A stretch of DNA of 64,000 nt from contig NZ_CP009129.1 of assembly GCF_000785555.1 (NCBI RefSeq), forward strand, positions 2,418,001-2,482,000, read 5' to 3'. Made by a program: the position numbers and the translations under genes. The DNA is from Planococcus sp. PAMC 21323. Lineage in GTDB: Bacteria > Bacillota > Bacilli > Bacillales_A > Planococcaceae. Below the pieces are notes generated by a model that saw only the letters and a list, made by a program, of their open reading frames with translations, was not told where the DNA came from and did not search any database. How positions within the stretch are numbered: the first letter of the stretch is position 1; every line of letters starts with the position of its first letter. This document shows positions 42,490 through 57,863 of the stretch, piece after piece.

Positions 42490-43788
42490 TTAGACCAAAT
42501 GCTCAACTTTTTCTACTACTTGATCAGCATTCACACGCTCAATATCAGCGCCCAAAGATGCAAGTTTTAAATGGAAGTCAACGTATCCACGATCTAAATG
42601 ATAAAGTTCTGTAACGCGTGTAATTCCATCTGCAGCAAGACCCGCAAGAATTAACGCAGCCGCAGCTCTTAAGTCTGTAGCAGCAACTTCTGCACCTTGT
42701 AATTTCGATGGACCTTCCATAATAACTGAACGTCCTTCGATTTTAACTGAAGCATTCATGCGGCGGAATTCTTCTACATGCATAAAACGATTTTCGAAAA
42801 CCGTTTCTGTTAATACTCCGTTGCCAGTTGCAGTCAACATTAATGACATCATCTGAGATTGCATGTCAGTGGGGAATCCTGGGTGAGGCATTGTTTTAAT
42901 ATCAATTGAACGAAGTGGACGACTTGCACTAACGCGCAATCCTTCTTCAGTTTCTTCAATATTAACACCCATTTCGCTCATTTTTGAAATCAATGCCGTC
43001 ATATGTTCAGGCACAGCGTTTTCGATGATTACATCGCCTTCAGTAATTGCAGCAGCGACCATAAACGTTCCAGCTTCTACGCGATCTGGAATAATGTAAT
43101 GTTCTGCACCGTGCATTTCTTCTACACCTTCGATGCGCATTGTATCCGTACCCGCACCAATAACTCGACCACCCATTTCGTTAATGTAATTAGCCACATC
43201 AACAATTTCAGGTTCTTTAGCCGCGTTTTCAATGATTGTTGTACCTTCAGCTAAAGCAGCTGCCATCATAATATTTTCAGTCGCCCCGACACTTGGGAAA
43301 TCTAAATAGATTTTTGCTCCACGTAGACGACCATCAGTTTTTGCTTCCACAAAGCCATTACCGAAAGTAATGCTTGCGCCCATTGCTTCGAATCCTTTTA
43401 GGTGTTGATCGATTGGACGTGAGCCAATCGCGCAGCCTCCTGGTAAAGCAACACGGGCAAAACCGTTACGTGCAAGAACCGGTCCCATTACTAAAATAGA
43501 AGCACGCATTTTACGCACATATTCAAATTGAGCTTCACTTGATAATGTTGCCGAAGAGTCAATCAGCATTTCGTTCTTTTCCGGGAAATATTCAACAGTT
43601 ACATTTAAACTTCTTAAAACCTCTTGAATTGTATAGACGTCTGCTAAATTCGGTACTTCTTTAATAATACTTTTGCCATTTGAAGCGAGTAATGCTCCAG
43701 CCAATACAGGTAAAACTGCGTTTTTAGCCCCTTCTACCCGTACCTTTCCTTTTAACTTTTGGCCGCCTTTTACGATAATCTGATCCAC
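42490..43788 (-). CDS. murA: UDP-N-acetylglucosamine 1-carboxyvinyltransferase (MurA)
   Basis: 432 aa. First committed step of peptidoglycan synthesis, PEP transfer to UDP-GlcNAc. The catalytic, fosfomycin-targeted Cys is in [10 protein letters not shown], and [13 protein letters not shown] is the substrate loop. The true start is GTG 43788 (VDQIIVKGG): the frame extends to 43803 but the extra codons (MEGIL) are simply the GGAGGG ribosome-binding site read through. Synteny with ywzB and atp marks it as the murAA orthologue. spoIID and ywmB, its neighbours in Bacillus, are absent. Confidence 0.95.
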   Translation of the reverse strand: MDQIIVKGGQKLKGKVRVEGAKNAVLPVLAGALLASNGKSIIKEVPNLADVYTIQEVLRSLNVTVEYFPEKNEMLIDSSATLSSEAQFEYVRKMRASILVMGPVLARNGFARVALPGGCAIGSRPIDQHLKGFEAMGASITFGNGFVEAKTDGRLRGAKIYLDFPSVGATENIMMAAALAEGTTIIENAAKEPEIVDVANYINEMGGRVIGAGTDTMRIEGVEEMHGAEHYIIPDRVEAGTFMVAAAITEGDVIIENAVPEHMTALISKMSEMGVNIEETEEGLRVSASRPLRSIDIKTMPHPGFPTDMQSQMMSLMLTATGNGVLTETVFENRFMHVEEFRRMNASVKIEGRSVIMEGPSKLQGAEVAATDLRAAAALILAGLAADGITRVTELYHLDRGYVDFHLKLASLGADIERVNADQVVEKVEHLV

Positions 43789-44139
43789 TAAAATACCCTC
43801 CATATGTTTGATTTACATCTATATATTCCTATTTACAATATAAAGTCCAATGTCATTCTTAAGAAACAAAACCTTACTCATATTACCTTCTTTTTTAATA
43901 AAAATCAAGAAAATTTACTCTCAATTTGTTCTCTTTCCAATTCTAACTTCATATTGTTCGAATAACATAAAGCTTTTATGTCCGTTAAAGGAAGATAGTC
44001 ATGTTTTATTAATAATCTATTAGTGCTTTTCCCCTTGTTATAACATTTAAACCTTATACAAGAAGTTTATTTCACAGGAAATAATTATATTGCCGTTTTG
44101 CCATAGCCATGAGTTTCAAAGACATGGCAAAATGGCAAT
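43789..44139. other. Intergenic region without gene
   Basis: 351 bp, AT-rich; only the stem-loop at 44091-44139 stands out. In Bacillus ywmB lies here; no remnant is visible. Confidence 0.6.
44091..44139 (-). terminator. Terminator of ywzB
   Basis: ATTGCCGTTTTGCCAT / ATGGCAAAATGGCAAT long stem with an inner loop, directly after the stop. Confidence 0.75.
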
Positions 44140-44373
44140 TTAAAATAGGTATGGCAGTTGCCGTGACCAAGATGATATATTTAGGAAAAAAGTAGATACC
44201 ATGGTCCCGATTGATATGCTTAGAAAAATGTAGAGGATTTGTGCTTGTAAAACATGGTGTTTGTGTATGAACTTATCAATCATCAATGCCCGCATCGCAT
44301 AAAAAGCAACACCAGTAAAGAAGATATGGCTAAAAATTGATATTAACGCTGTCTGTCCAATCATCATTTCCAT
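44140..44373 (-). CDS. ywzB: DUF1146 family membrane protein (YwzB)
   Basis: 77 aa, two membrane helices; the end of the second, 'ISIGTMVSTFFLNI', and length match DUF1146/YwzB. Conserved 3' of the ATP synthase operon in Bacilli; function unknown. AAAGGAAG site before the ATG. Separated from atpC by the tandem hairpin repeats. Confidence 0.88.
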   Translation of the reverse strand: MEMMIGQTALISIFSHIFFTGVAFYAMRALMIDKFIHKHHVLQAQILYIFLSISIGTMVSTFFLNISSWSRQLPYLF

Positions 44374-44442
44374 TTAGATCTTCCTTTCTTAGTTATAAAT
44401 TTATTCATTAGAAAAAGCGAACAAAAGTCAATTTCCCTTCTG

Positions 44443-44826
44443 TCCGCTTTTACTTTTCTTACTGTCTAGTTCCAACGACCAACTCCTAGAGTCATAAGTT
44501 AATCCACCTGCGTGGCAAAGTGCGCCACACTGTTGGTCTGCCTTATGCCTGTCGGAGCTGAATGGCCGTTTTCACTTTTCTTACTGTCTAGCTTCAGAGC
44601 CCAGATTCTAGGGTCATAAGCCACTCTGACTGTGCGGCAAAGAACGCCGCTTCGTCAGCGCGTCTTATGCCCGTCGAATCTACACGGGCTCTTACGCTTT
44701 TCTTACTGTCTAGTTCCAACGGCCAACTCCTCGGGCCATAAGTCAACCCACCTGCGTGGCAAAGTGCGCCACACTGTTGGTCTGCCTTATGCCTGTCGGA
44801 GCTGAACGGCCGTTTTTACTTTTCTT
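44443..44826. repeat. Three tandem copies of a ~122-bp hairpin repeat
   Basis: ACTGTCTAG starts each unit at 44461, 44583 and 44704 (periods 122 and 121). Each unit contains nested inverted repeats: CATAAG...CTTATG outside and GTGGCAAAGTGCGCCAC or a variant inside, with AACGGCC/GGCCGTT-like ends. Units 1 and 3 are nearly identical; unit 2 is more diverged but keeps pairing. The array abuts the atpC stop and is the only structure that could end the atp transcript. An inverted copy lies at 52232-52391. Confidence 0.92.
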
Positions 44827-46695
<1,869 letters not shown>

Positions 46696-46775
46696 TTAAA
46701 AACTTCTATATAAAGAAGTTCGCAATTTTATTGTTAGCAGAATTTAGTGCCCATTTACATGGGCACCTTGCATTT

Positions 46776-47648
<873 letters not shown>

Positions 47649-47680
47649 TTATTATTTTTTCTTCGTATTCGAACTCTGTA

Positions 47681-49210
<1,530 letters not shown>

Positions 49211-49216
49211 TCATAA

Positions 49217-49747
49217 TTAACCGATTAATTGACGTTCCAGGTTCGCTAATTTTGTGCTCACACTGCTGTCGTAAATACGGTTTCCGATTTGAATACGCAA
49301 TCCGCCAAGTAATGATGGATCGATAATGTTTTCAATTCGTAAAGATTGTTTACCAATTTTATTAGCGAAAACAGAAGAAATTGATGAGCGTTCTTCTTCA
49401 GTCAAAGGACGTGTCGAATAAACTTCCGCATCTTCAATTCCTTGTGCATTATTAGATAAATTAATAAACTCGTCTACCATTGAGCCGACTTCATTTAAGC
49501 GTTTGCGTTCTGCCATCAATTGAAGTGTGTTTACAACAAATGAATTTGCCCCATTAAACACTTCTTTGATCAAGTTTGTTCTTTTATCAGCCGAAAGTTT
49601 TGGAGAGACAATCAAATTGTAAAGTTCTGGAGTCATGTTAAAGACCTTTTTTACTTCACGTAAATCTTGTTCAATCTCCAAAGATGATTCATGCTTTTGA
49701 GCGACTTGGAACAATGCTAAAGCGTATCGTTCTGCAACTTGACTCAC
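49217..49747 (-). CDS. atpH: ATP synthase F1 subunit delta
   Basis: 176 aa OSCP/delta subunit linking F1 to the peripheral stalk. N-terminal 'VAERYALALFQVAQ' and C-terminal 'LLGGLRIQIGNRIYDSSV' are family signatures. Start overlaps the atpF stop (ATGA). Confidence 0.97.
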   Translation of the reverse strand: MSQVAERYALALFQVAQKHESSLEIEQDLREVKKVFNMTPELYNLIVSPKLSADKRTNLIKEVFNGANSFVVNTLQLMAERKRLNEVGSMVDEFINLSNNAQGIEDAEVYSTRPLTEEERSSISSVFANKIGKQSLRIENIIDPSLLGGLRIQIGNRIYDSSVSTKLANLERQLIG

Positions 49748-50265
49748 TGAACTTCGCCTGCCTTCGCAATCGTTTCGTTAATCAACTGACGGTTGTCTTC
49801 CTCAGAGATTTCTTTTTCAAGCACTTTCGTAGCAGCAAGTAGTGACAATGCCACAACTTCTTCACGAACAGCTGAAATAGCTTTATCTCTTTCGTTAGCA
49901 ATTTCTTGCACTGCTGCTTCTTTCATACGACCAGACTCAGCACGCGCAGTTGTAATAATTTCCTCACGCGAAACTTCGCCTTGCTTTTTAGCGTTCTCAA
50001 CGATTTCTTGTGCTTGCGTACGCGCATCTTTAAGAAGGCTACGCTGCTCTTCAAGCAATTTATGAGATTCTAGACGGCTGTTTTCAGCTGTTTCAATTTC
50101 ACTCTTGATCAAATCTTCACGTTGCTGCATTATGCCCATCAAAGGACCCCATGCGAATTTCTTTAAAAGCAACATTAACCCAATGAAGATGACAAGTGTG
50201 ACGAGAATGTCTCCAATATTCAAAAACTCCCCGGTTGCACCGAGTACGAGGTGATCAAAAAACAC
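49744..50265 (-). CDS. atpF: ATP synthase Fo subunit b
   Basis: 173 aa. One N-terminal membrane helix followed by a long charged helix, the peripheral stalk. 'LLLKKFAWGPLMGIM' joins the two. GTG start with GGGAGTG upstream. Confidence 0.97.
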   Translation of the reverse strand: MFFDHLVLGATGEFLNIGDILVTLVIFIGLMLLLKKFAWGPLMGIMQQREDLIKSEIETAENSRLESHKLLEEQRSLLKDARTQAQEIVENAKKQGEVSREEIITTARAESGRMKEAAVQEIANERDKAISAVREEVVALSLLAATKVLEKEISEEDNRQLINETIAKAGEVQ

Positions 50266-50424
50266 GATTGTTTCACTCCCTTCAAGAGCCTAAAATGCAA
50301 TTTCTTCTATAGTAAGATCTTTAGTTATTATAAGATGAACTTTCGAAAGCAAATGTTGCATACAAGTTTAAATGGCGAAAACCATATAATAGCATCCCCA
50401 CCATTTAACTTTTGTATAGGAATC

Positions 50425-50652
<228 letters not shown>

Positions 50653-50695
50653 TCAGGATAATTGTTTTTTTTTTGCTCTATGAGCGGTTTTATAC

Positions 50696-51433
<738 letters not shown>

Positions 51434-51805
51434 TTAATGGTGTTTCACGTGATAAACAATCCGCTCTGTTAACAACAGAGCATAAGGGACCATCAACCCT
51501 ATTACTGCACTGACCAAGTGAATGTGCTCTGCGAATAAAATAGCAATCGCTACAGCAGCAATACCTGATGCAAACCGTAATGCCGTTCCAAGCGAACGAA
51601 CTTTCGAGCCTTCAGCCACCGCACGGTCAAATTTCTCCATCCGACGAACAAGAATCCACATGTTATAAATGCCGAACAAAGTTCCGATTATGAGACCCGC
51701 GAACACTTCTTGATAAGAGGTAAACCCCCAACCAATAACGTAGAGCGCTAAGATGAAAATAATCATCTTTTTTAGTCTTGTGTATATCTCCCTAAGTCCA
51801 TCCAT
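51434..51805 (-). CDS. atpI: ATP synthase subunit I (AtpI)
   Basis: 123 aa with four membrane helices; helps c-ring assembly in related bacteria. 'LIIGTLFGIYNMWILVRRM' is family-typical. Lies 27 bp before atpB. GGAGACAAG site. Confidence 0.9.
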   Translation of the reverse strand: MDGLREIYTRLKKMIIFILALYVIGWGFTSYQEVFAGLIIGTLFGIYNMWILVRRMEKFDRAVAEGSKVRSLGTALRFASGIAAVAIAILFAEHIHLVSAVIGLMVPYALLLTERIVYHVKHH

Positions 51806-51808
51806 TTT

Positions 51809-52030
51809 CTACTTGTCTCCTGATTCGAATTTGCGGACGGTCTGAAGCATTGCCCAAACACCGGCAGTGATGCCTATGAATAGGCAGATGATCATGAAAA
51901 ATGGTGCGGTTCCAATCTTTTCATCGAGCCACATACCCGTGAACACCCCGATGAGTACAGACCCGACAAGTTGTGACAGAATGGCACTATAAATTGCCAT
52001 CGCTTGTAAGGGCTTTTTTGTTGGGCGCAT
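51809..52030 (-). CDS. AtpZ/AtpI family protein
   Basis: 73 aa, two membrane helices: 'SQLVGSVLIGVFTGMWLDEKIG' then 'ICLFIGITAGVWAMLQTVRKF'. AtpZ-type proteins pair with AtpI; together they have been linked to c-ring insertion and cation transport. First gene of the operon; AAGGGGG site. Ends 3 bp before the atpI start. Confidence 0.88.
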   Translation of the reverse strand: MRPTKKPLQAMAIYSAILSQLVGSVLIGVFTGMWLDEKIGTAPFFMIICLFIGITAGVWAMLQTVRKFESGDK

Positions 52031-52060
52031 GACAACCCCCTTGAACCTCGTTGATTTGAC

Positions 52061-52066
52061 ATTATA
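52061..52066 (-). promoter_or_regulatory. Candidate -10 of the ATP synthase operon
   Basis: Perfect TATAAT on the minus strand, 31 bp before the first start codon. The -35 region (TGATGC, 18-bp spacer) is poor. The rest of 52067-52231 shows no gene. Confidence 0.45.
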
Positions 52067-52231
52067 CCCTCAAAAAGAGCAGTCGCATCAGGCTTCCACC
52101 TACATAATCTATGTAAGAAAACCATCTCATGCATACCCTTTGTAAGCATACATTAGGGGTAAAATCATGTCAATTAGTAGAAGTGAAAAACTTCACAAGC
52201 GATTTTTCTCTGACATATTGTGGACAAATTT

Positions 52232-52391
52232 CAACAAAAAAAAGTGGAATTGGCCGTTTTAGCTCTGACGGGCTTAAGACAGAATGGCAAAGTGGCGCTT
52301 TTTGCCACAAAGCCAGGCTGACTTAAGACCCCGAAGAGCTGGCCGATGCAACTAGACAACAAAAAAAAGTGGAATTGGCCGTTTTAGCTCT
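52232..52391. repeat. Inverted copy of the ~122-bp hairpin repeat with 35-bp direct repeats
   Basis: Read on the minus strand this is TGTCTAG-TTGCATCGGCCAGCTC..., the same element as at 44443-44826, with CTTAAG outer arms and a GTGGC/GCCAC inner stem. A 35-base block is repeated exactly at 52232-52266 and 52357-52391, 125 bp apart. The second block includes the mnaA stop codon and its last two codons. Confidence 0.9.
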
Positions 52392-53508
52392 TCAGTTTTG
52401 AAAAATACACATGAAGTGCTTCAACAATTCGTGCAGATGCTTTGCCATCTCCGTATGGATTTGATGCTTGAGACATCGCTTTGTAAGCAGCTTCGTCTGT
52501 CAGCAATTCTTTCGCCATTCCGTAGATTGTTTCTTCATCTGTGCCGGCAAGTTTCAACGTTCCTGCCGTAATGCCTTCAGGACGTTCAGTCGTATCACGT
52601 AAAACTAAAACCGGTTTTCCAAGTGACGGTGCTTCTTCTTGAATCCCACCAGAATCAGTCAGAATAAAGAATGAGCGTGCCGCAAAATTGTGGAAATCCA
52701 AAACTTCTAGCGGTTCGATCAAGTGTATACGAGGATCACGCCCTAGTACTTCATCCGCAACTTCACGGACAGCTGGATTCATATGCACTGGATAAACCAC
52801 TTGAATATCGTCATGCTCTTCAATCAAACGCTTGATGGCACGGAACATATTGCGCATTGGTTGACCGAGATTTTCACGACGATGTGCTGTCAGTAAAATC
52901 ATCCGGTCGCTACCCATCTTCTCTAAAATTGGGTGCGTGTATGTTTCGCGGACGGTTGTTTGTAAAGCGTCGATCGCCGTATTACCAGTAATATAAATCG
53001 TTTCTTCTTTTTTATTTTCATCAAGCAAGTTTTGAGCTGACTTTTCAGTTGGTGAAAAATGAATATCTGCCATGACTCCCGTCAATTGACGGTTCATTTC
53101 TTCAGGATATGGCGAGTATTTGTTATGCGTACGCAAGCCAGCTTCCACATGTCCCACCGCTACCTGGTTGTAAAAAGCAGCTAGGCTCGCAGCGAATGTT
53201 GTCGTCGTATCACCATGCACCAAAACAATATCTGGCTTTGCTTCTTTCATTACCGCATCGAGTCCTTGCATTGCTCGCATTGTTACGTCGGTCAATGTTT
53301 GGCGATCTTTCATGATATTTAAGTCAAAGTCAGGTGTGATTTTAAATGTTTCTAGTACTTGATCCAACATTTCTCTGTGCTGTGCCGTTACCGTTACAAG
53401 TGGTTCAATGGTTTCTGGATGTTTTTGAAGTTCTAAAACAAGCGGCGCCATTTTAATCGCTTCTGGTCGCGTACCAAATATCGTCATTACTTTCCATTTT
53501 TTCGTCAA
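52384..53508 (-). CDS. mnaA: UDP-N-acetylglucosamine 2-epimerase (non-hydrolysing)
   Basis: 374 aa. Converts UDP-GlcNAc to UDP-ManNAc. GTRPEAIKMAPL, HGDTTTTFA, GHVEAGLRT and LTDSGGIQEEAPSLG carry the substrate and allosteric residues. Supplies the ManNAc donor used by TagA (10172-10909). TTG start, GAGG 9 bp upstream. Its last codons and stop are contributed by the hairpin repeat 52357-52391. Nineteen bp after upp. Confidence 0.95.
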   Translation of the reverse strand: MTKKWKVMTIFGTRPEAIKMAPLVLELQKHPETIEPLVTVTAQHREMLDQVLETFKITPDFDLNIMKDRQTLTDVTMRAMQGLDAVMKEAKPDIVLVHGDTTTTFAASLAAFYNQVAVGHVEAGLRTHNKYSPYPEEMNRQLTGVMADIHFSPTEKSAQNLLDENKKEETIYITGNTAIDALQTTVRETYTHPILEKMGSDRMILLTAHRRENLGQPMRNMFRAIKRLIEEHDDIQVVYPVHMNPAVREVADEVLGRDPRIHLIEPLEVLDFHNFAARSFFILTDSGGIQEEAPSLGKPVLVLRDTTERPEGITAGTLKLAGTDEETIYGMAKELLTDEAAYKAMSQASNPYGDGKASARIVEALHVYFSKLKS

Positions 53509-53527
53509 GCTGATTTACCTCGCTCTC

Positions 53528-54157
53528 TTATTTTGTTCCAAATAAGCGGTCGCCAGCGTCTCCAAGACCTGGGACAATATATCCTTTTTCGTTAAGTTTT
53601 TCATCTAATGCCGCGATGAAAATGTCTACATCCGGATGCGCTTCTTGTAAAGCTTCTACACCTTCAGGAGCTGCAATAATACACATAAAGCGAATTTTAA
53701 CAGCGCCTCGTTTTTTCATCGAATTGACTGCTTCAATCGCTGATCCGCCAGTAGCGAGCATTGGGTCAACAACGATAAATTCACGTTCTTGAACATCGGA
53801 AGGCAATTTCAAGTAATATTCCACTGGTTGTAATGTAACCGGATCACGATACAAACCAATATGGCCGACTTTTGCCGCTGGAATCAATTTTAAGATTCCA
53901 TCTACCATACCAATTCCTGCGCGCAAAATAGGGACTACGCCTAATTTCTTTCCTGCAAGAACATTTGACTTTGCCATTTGAACCGGTGTTTCCACATCAA
54001 TTTCTTCTAAGGGCAAATCGCGCGTGATTTCAAATGCCATCAATGTAGCAATTTCATCCACCAATTCACGGAATTCTTTTGTCCCTGTCGACTTATCACG
54101 GATGTGCGTCACTTTATGTTGGATCAATGGATGATCAAAAACATATACTTTTCCCAC
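53528..54157 (-). CDS. upp: Uracil phosphoribosyltransferase
   Basis: 209 aa, standard length. '[14 protein letters not shown]' and the PRPP loop [16 protein letters not shown] are diagnostic. Salvages uracil to UMP. GTG start with AAAAGGAGAG upstream. Upstream of mnaA and atp, as in Bacillus. Confidence 0.97.
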   Translation of the reverse strand: MGKVYVFDHPLIQHKVTHIRDKSTGTKEFRELVDEIATLMAFEITRDLPLEEIDVETPVQMAKSNVLAGKKLGVVPILRAGIGMVDGILKLIPAAKVGHIGLYRDPVTLQPVEYYLKLPSDVQEREFIVVDPMLATGGSAIEAVNSMKKRGAVKIRFMCIIAAPEGVEALQEAHPDVDIFIAALDEKLNEKGYIVPGLGDAGDRLFGTK

Positions 54158-54276
54158 GGCCTATCTCTCCTTTTCAAACATTATCTTAAATAGTATAACA
54201 GAAAATCTTTCGTTCAAGTTGTCAGATTCTGCTTTGGCATTATTCAGTTATTTCCGCCTATACAAATATTCTCAAA

Positions 54277-54307
54277 AAAAAACCAGAGAATAAATCTCTG
54301 GTTTTAA
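54277..54307 (-). terminator. Terminator of the GGDEF/EAL gene
   Basis: AAAACCAGAGA-ataaa-TCTCTGGTTTT with an 8-base A-run outside. Confidence 0.9.
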
Positions 54308-54332
54308 GATTAAGGATTATATTTTTTTCATT

Positions 54333-56510
54333 TTAAAGGAGATAAGCTTCGTCAAGAGACATTGGTTTGTAAAACAAATACCCTTGCCCTACTTTACACC
54401 CTAGACTCAATAAAATTCTTCGTTCTTTTTCTGTTTCTATACCTTCCGCAACGGCATGCATATTTAAATTATTCGCAAGTTGAATGATTGTATGGACAAT
54501 CGCCAACGTTCCTGCTTCGTCCATATTTGAAACAAAAGAACGGTCTATCTTCAATTCTTCTATAGGTAACTTCTGAAGATAACTGAGTGATGAATAGCCT
54601 GTTCCAAAATCATCAATCGCAGTTGTAAATCCAAAGTATTTCAAGTTCTTAAAAATTTTATTAGCTGTCTCAATATCAACAAAGCCGATACGTTCTGTAA
54701 TTTCCAATCGAATCCATTTTGGATCTATGCCATACATAGAAGTCATGTTCATTAAGTTTCTAACAAATGAATGATGGAAAAAATGTTCAGCTGATATATT
54801 GATGGCTACTTGTCTTAGCTTTAATCCTTGATCCGCTCTTTTTTTCATCCACCCTAGCACTTGCTCTAAAATACTTTTTTCTACCAAACGTATTTTGCCA
54901 TTTTTTTCAGCAGCCGGTATAAAAATATCAGGGGGAATCACACCTAAATCTGGAGATGTCCAACGTGCCAAAGCTTCAAAACTCAAAATTTCGCCAGTTT
55001 CTAAATCAACTTTAGGTTGCAAGTGAACAGCGATTTCATTGCGGTTTAATGCTACTGTTAACTCGTTGGCAACTCGCAAGTCTCTCATCAAAAACTCATC
55101 CAGTTCACTTTCAAAATAACAAATTGCCTCGCCGGTCCGTAGCTTTGCTTGTGATAAAGCACTATCCGAGCAGCGGATTAACTCTTCTGAATCTTTTTGG
55201 TGTGGCATTACGATAGCGACACCAATTTTCAAGGTTAAGAACAATTCCATGTCCCCAACTTTGATGGGATCAGTAAACCCATGCATCAGTTGTTCCAAGT
55301 AGTCTGGTATTTTAGTAAACGGAGTTATGCTGTACATCGATAATGTAGAATCTGAAAATCGAGCAATCAAGTTTTCTGAGACATTTTGATGCAACATTAA
55401 TCGTCTGCCAATTTCGGTCATGAGTGTATCTCCTGCACGGTGCCCGTATTGATCGACTACTTTTGTATATTCATCTGTTGAAATAAAAGCGACAAAACCT
55501 TCTTTGCCAATCTTCAACAATTTATCAATTTCATCTCTAAAATAATTACGGTTAGGTAAGTTCGTATCCCCATCACGATAAGCTAATCTTAATATTTCTT
55601 CATGTTGATGTGAGTACTTGATGGCTAAAGACACAATCGAAGCCACACCTTCCATGAATTTCAAATCTTTATCGTATGGAATAGCTGTTGCTGGAAAATA
55701 AATACCAAATGTGCCAACCACTTCATCTTCCACACTTAGTATTGGAATAGACCAACTTGAAACTAAGCCATGTTGCTCTACTAATTGTTGATGGTTTCTC
55801 CATAAATAATCCGTAGTCATATCCTTAACTACTACCGGCTGACCTCTATGAAATGCAGCTCCACAAGTGCCGATATCTTCCTCTACTTTTAACCCAATAA
55901 TCTCTTCTTCAAAGCTTTTGGGCATTGATTCGGTAGCACCAATCGTATAAATTCTTTCTTCATTATCGATTAATAACACTGTGCACTTTGCACCGTCAAT
56001 AAAGAACGATTCACATGTATCACAAATATTTTGAAGGATTGAACTCAACTTATTACCGTTTTCTATTTTTTTGTACGTTTGCTTTTGAAGCTTAACTAAA
56101 GCTTCTGTACGCTTTCGTTCAGTAATATCATTTTGAAGCAATAAAGTAAATTTGAGATTTTTTTCTGGAAACGTTAATGGTTGGATTGATAATTCATTCC
56201 AAAAAGGTGTTCCGTTTTTGCGGTAATTGATAATTTCAAAAATCCCTGTTTCTCCTTTAGCTATGCAGTCATGTATAGTTGCACCTACTTCTGGAGAAGT
56301 TTTTTCTCCGTGAAGAAAACGCCCGTTACGTCCTAACGTCTCTTCTTCACTATAGCCAATCATTTTAAAGAAAGCTTCGTTTGCATAAACAATTGGTTGT
56401 TCTTCTATTTCAGAGTTAACGACTAAGAACGATGTATGAAATTTAACACCGAGACGGCGTAGCCACTCTATGATTACATTTTTGTCATTCATTAACTCAT
56501 GCGTATGCAT
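54333..56510 (-). CDS. PAS-GAF-GGDEF-EAL protein, probable c-di-GMP phosphodiesterase
   Basis: 725 aa cytoplasmic sensor. PAS domain (~15-130, 'EETLGRNGRFLHG'; residues like those of LOV domains, but the flavin Cys of NCRFLQ is not there). GAF domain (~150-300). GGDEF domain (~310-460) in which the signature is replaced by RFSDST, so cyclase activity is unlikely. EAL domain (~470-720) with intact SFEALARW, NISAEHF, EITER and DDFGTGYSSL, and IDRSFV, so phosphodiesterase activity is likely. AAGGAGG before the ATG. It interrupts the Bacillus-type upp-glyA junction. Own terminator. Confidence 0.92.
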   Translation of the reverse strand: MHTHELMNDKNVIIEWLRRLGVKFHTSFLVVNSEIEEQPIVYANEAFFKMIGYSEEETLGRNGRFLHGEKTSPEVGATIHDCIAKGETGIFEIINYRKNGTPFWNELSIQPLTFPEKNLKFTLLLQNDITERKRTEALVKLQKQTYKKIENGNKLSSILQNICDTCESFFIDGAKCTVLLIDNEERIYTIGATESMPKSFEEEIIGLKVEEDIGTCGAAFHRGQPVVVKDMTTDYLWRNHQQLVEQHGLVSSWSIPILSVEDEVVGTFGIYFPATAIPYDKDLKFMEGVASIVSLAIKYSHQHEEILRLAYRDGDTNLPNRNYFRDEIDKLLKIGKEGFVAFISTDEYTKVVDQYGHRAGDTLMTEIGRRLMLHQNVSENLIARFSDSTLSMYSITPFTKIPDYLEQLMHGFTDPIKVGDMELFLTLKIGVAIVMPHQKDSEELIRCSDSALSQAKLRTGEAICYFESELDEFLMRDLRVANELTVALNRNEIAVHLQPKVDLETGEILSFEALARWTSPDLGVIPPDIFIPAAEKNGKIRLVEKSILEQVLGWMKKRADQGLKLRQVAINISAEHFFHHSFVRNLMNMTSMYGIDPKWIRLEITERIGFVDIETANKIFKNLKYFGFTTAIDDFGTGYSSLSYLQKLPIEELKIDRSFVSNMDEAGTLAIVHTIIQLANNLNMHAVAEGIETEKERRILLSLGCKVGQGYLFYKPMSLDEAYLL

Positions 56511-56589
56511 ACGACGCGCCTCCTTTTTTATATGTATATATTATTATAGTCCTCGTTTTTTAGAACTTACTTCTATTATAGTATAAAAA

Positions 56590-56622
56590 TACAGCTGCCA
56601 ACATTTTTATTTGGCAGCTGTG
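56590..56622 (-). terminator. Terminator of glyA
   Basis: ACAGCTGCCAA / TTGGCAGCTGT with TATAAAAAT outside. Confidence 0.88.
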
Positions 56623-56627
56623 TGAAC

Positions 56628-57863
56628 TTATTTATATAATGCATGCGCGGCAGTTAATTTTGCAACACGTTCTGCAGCTTCTTTTTTAACATTTTCATCT
56701 TCTGGTTTTTTTAGAAGCATTGCCATAATCATAGCAATTTCTTTCATGTCTTCTTCTTTAAAACCACGCGAAGTAACGGCAGCAGTTCCTAAACGGATTC
56801 CAGAAGTTACAAATGGGCTTTCCGGATCGAAAGGAATGGTATTTTTGTTTGTTGTAATACCGACTTCATCAAGAACATGTTCTGCCACTTTCCCCGTTAA
56901 GTTTAACGAGCGAAGATCAAGCAATAGTAAATGATTGTCTGTGCCGCCAGATACGATATTTACACCTTCTGCAATTAGCGCTTTTGCTAATGCATCAGCA
57001 TTTTTCACAACTTGTTCAATATAGGTTTTAAATTCTGGCTTTTGCGCTTCACCGAATGCTACAGCTTTTGCTGCAATTACGTGCATAAGTGGGCCGCCTT
57101 GAATTCCTGGGAAAATTGTTTTATCGATTTTTTTCGCAAATTCTTCTTTGCAAAGAATTAATCCACCACGTGGTCCACGTAATGTTTTATGCGTAGTCGA
57201 TGTAACAAAATGAGCATGTGGAACTGGATTAGAGTGAGCACCCGTTGCAACGAGACCAGCGATATGAGCCATATCAACCATCAAGTATGCCCCGATTTCA
57301 TCAGCGATTTCACGGAATTTAGCAAAATCTAATTGACGCGAATATGCGCTTGCTCCAGCAACGATCATTTTGGGCTTGTGTTCTAATGCCACTTGACGAA
57401 CTGCCTCGTAATCAATCAATTGCTCTTCTTGAGTCACACCGTACTCAACGAAATTATATTGCATACCACTGAAATTTACTTTGCTACCATGCGTTAAATG
57501 CCCGCCATGGTTCAAGTTCATCCCAAGAATCGTATCGCCTTTTTCTAAAACCGCTGTGTAAACTGCCATATTGGCTTGCGATCCAGAATGAGGTTGAACG
57601 TTCGCGTGTTCCGCACCGAAAATTTCTTTCAGGCGGTCGCGAGCGATGTTTTCAACAACATCTACATGTTCACAGCCTCCGTAATAACGTTTACCCGGAT
57701 AGCCTTCTGCATATTTGTTCGTTAACACCGATCCTTGTGCATCCATTACCGCTTGTGAAACAAAGTTTTCAGAAGCGATTAATTCGATATTGGCTTCTTG
57801 TCTTTCTTTCTCTGCATTCATCGCTTCATATACTGCTGGGTCTTGCGCCTTAATCAATTCCAT
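56628..57863 (-). CDS. glyA: Serine hydroxymethyltransferase
   Basis: 411 aa PLP enzyme making glycine and methylene-THF from serine. The PLP Lys is in [15 protein letters not shown]. The frame runs back to 57923, but ATG 57863 (MELIKAQDP) has GGGAGGG at the right distance and gives the family length. Start overlaps the ywlG stop by 14 bp. Confidence 0.96.
   Translation of the reverse strand: MELIKAQDPAVYEAMNAEKERQEANIELIASENFVSQAVMDAQGSVLTNKYAEGYPGKRYYGGCEHVDVVENIARDRLKEIFGAEHANVQPHSGSQANMAVYTAVLEKGDTILGMNLNHGGHLTHGSKVNFSGMQYNFVEYGVTQEEQLIDYEAVRQVALEHKPKMIVAGASAYSRQLDFAKFREIADEIGAYLMVDMAHIAGLVATGAHSNPVPHAHFVTSTTHKTLRGPRGGLILCKEEFAKKIDKTIFPGIQGGPLMHVIAAKAVAFGEAQKPEFKTYIEQVVKNADALAKALIAEGVNIVSGGTDNHLLLLDLRSLNLTGKVAEHVLDEVGITTNKNTIPFDPESPFVTSGIRLGTAAVTSRGFKEEDMKEIAMIMAMLLKKPEDENVKKEAAERVAKLTAAHALYK

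Noticed and set aside
52129-52326. 65-codon plus-strand frame before the atp operon
   Set aside because: Runs into the hairpin repeat; no homology and no ribosome-binding site.
54333-56510. LOV photoreceptor domain in the PAS segment
   Set aside because: The NGRFLHG loop resembles LOV NCRFLQG but lacks the flavin-binding cysteine.
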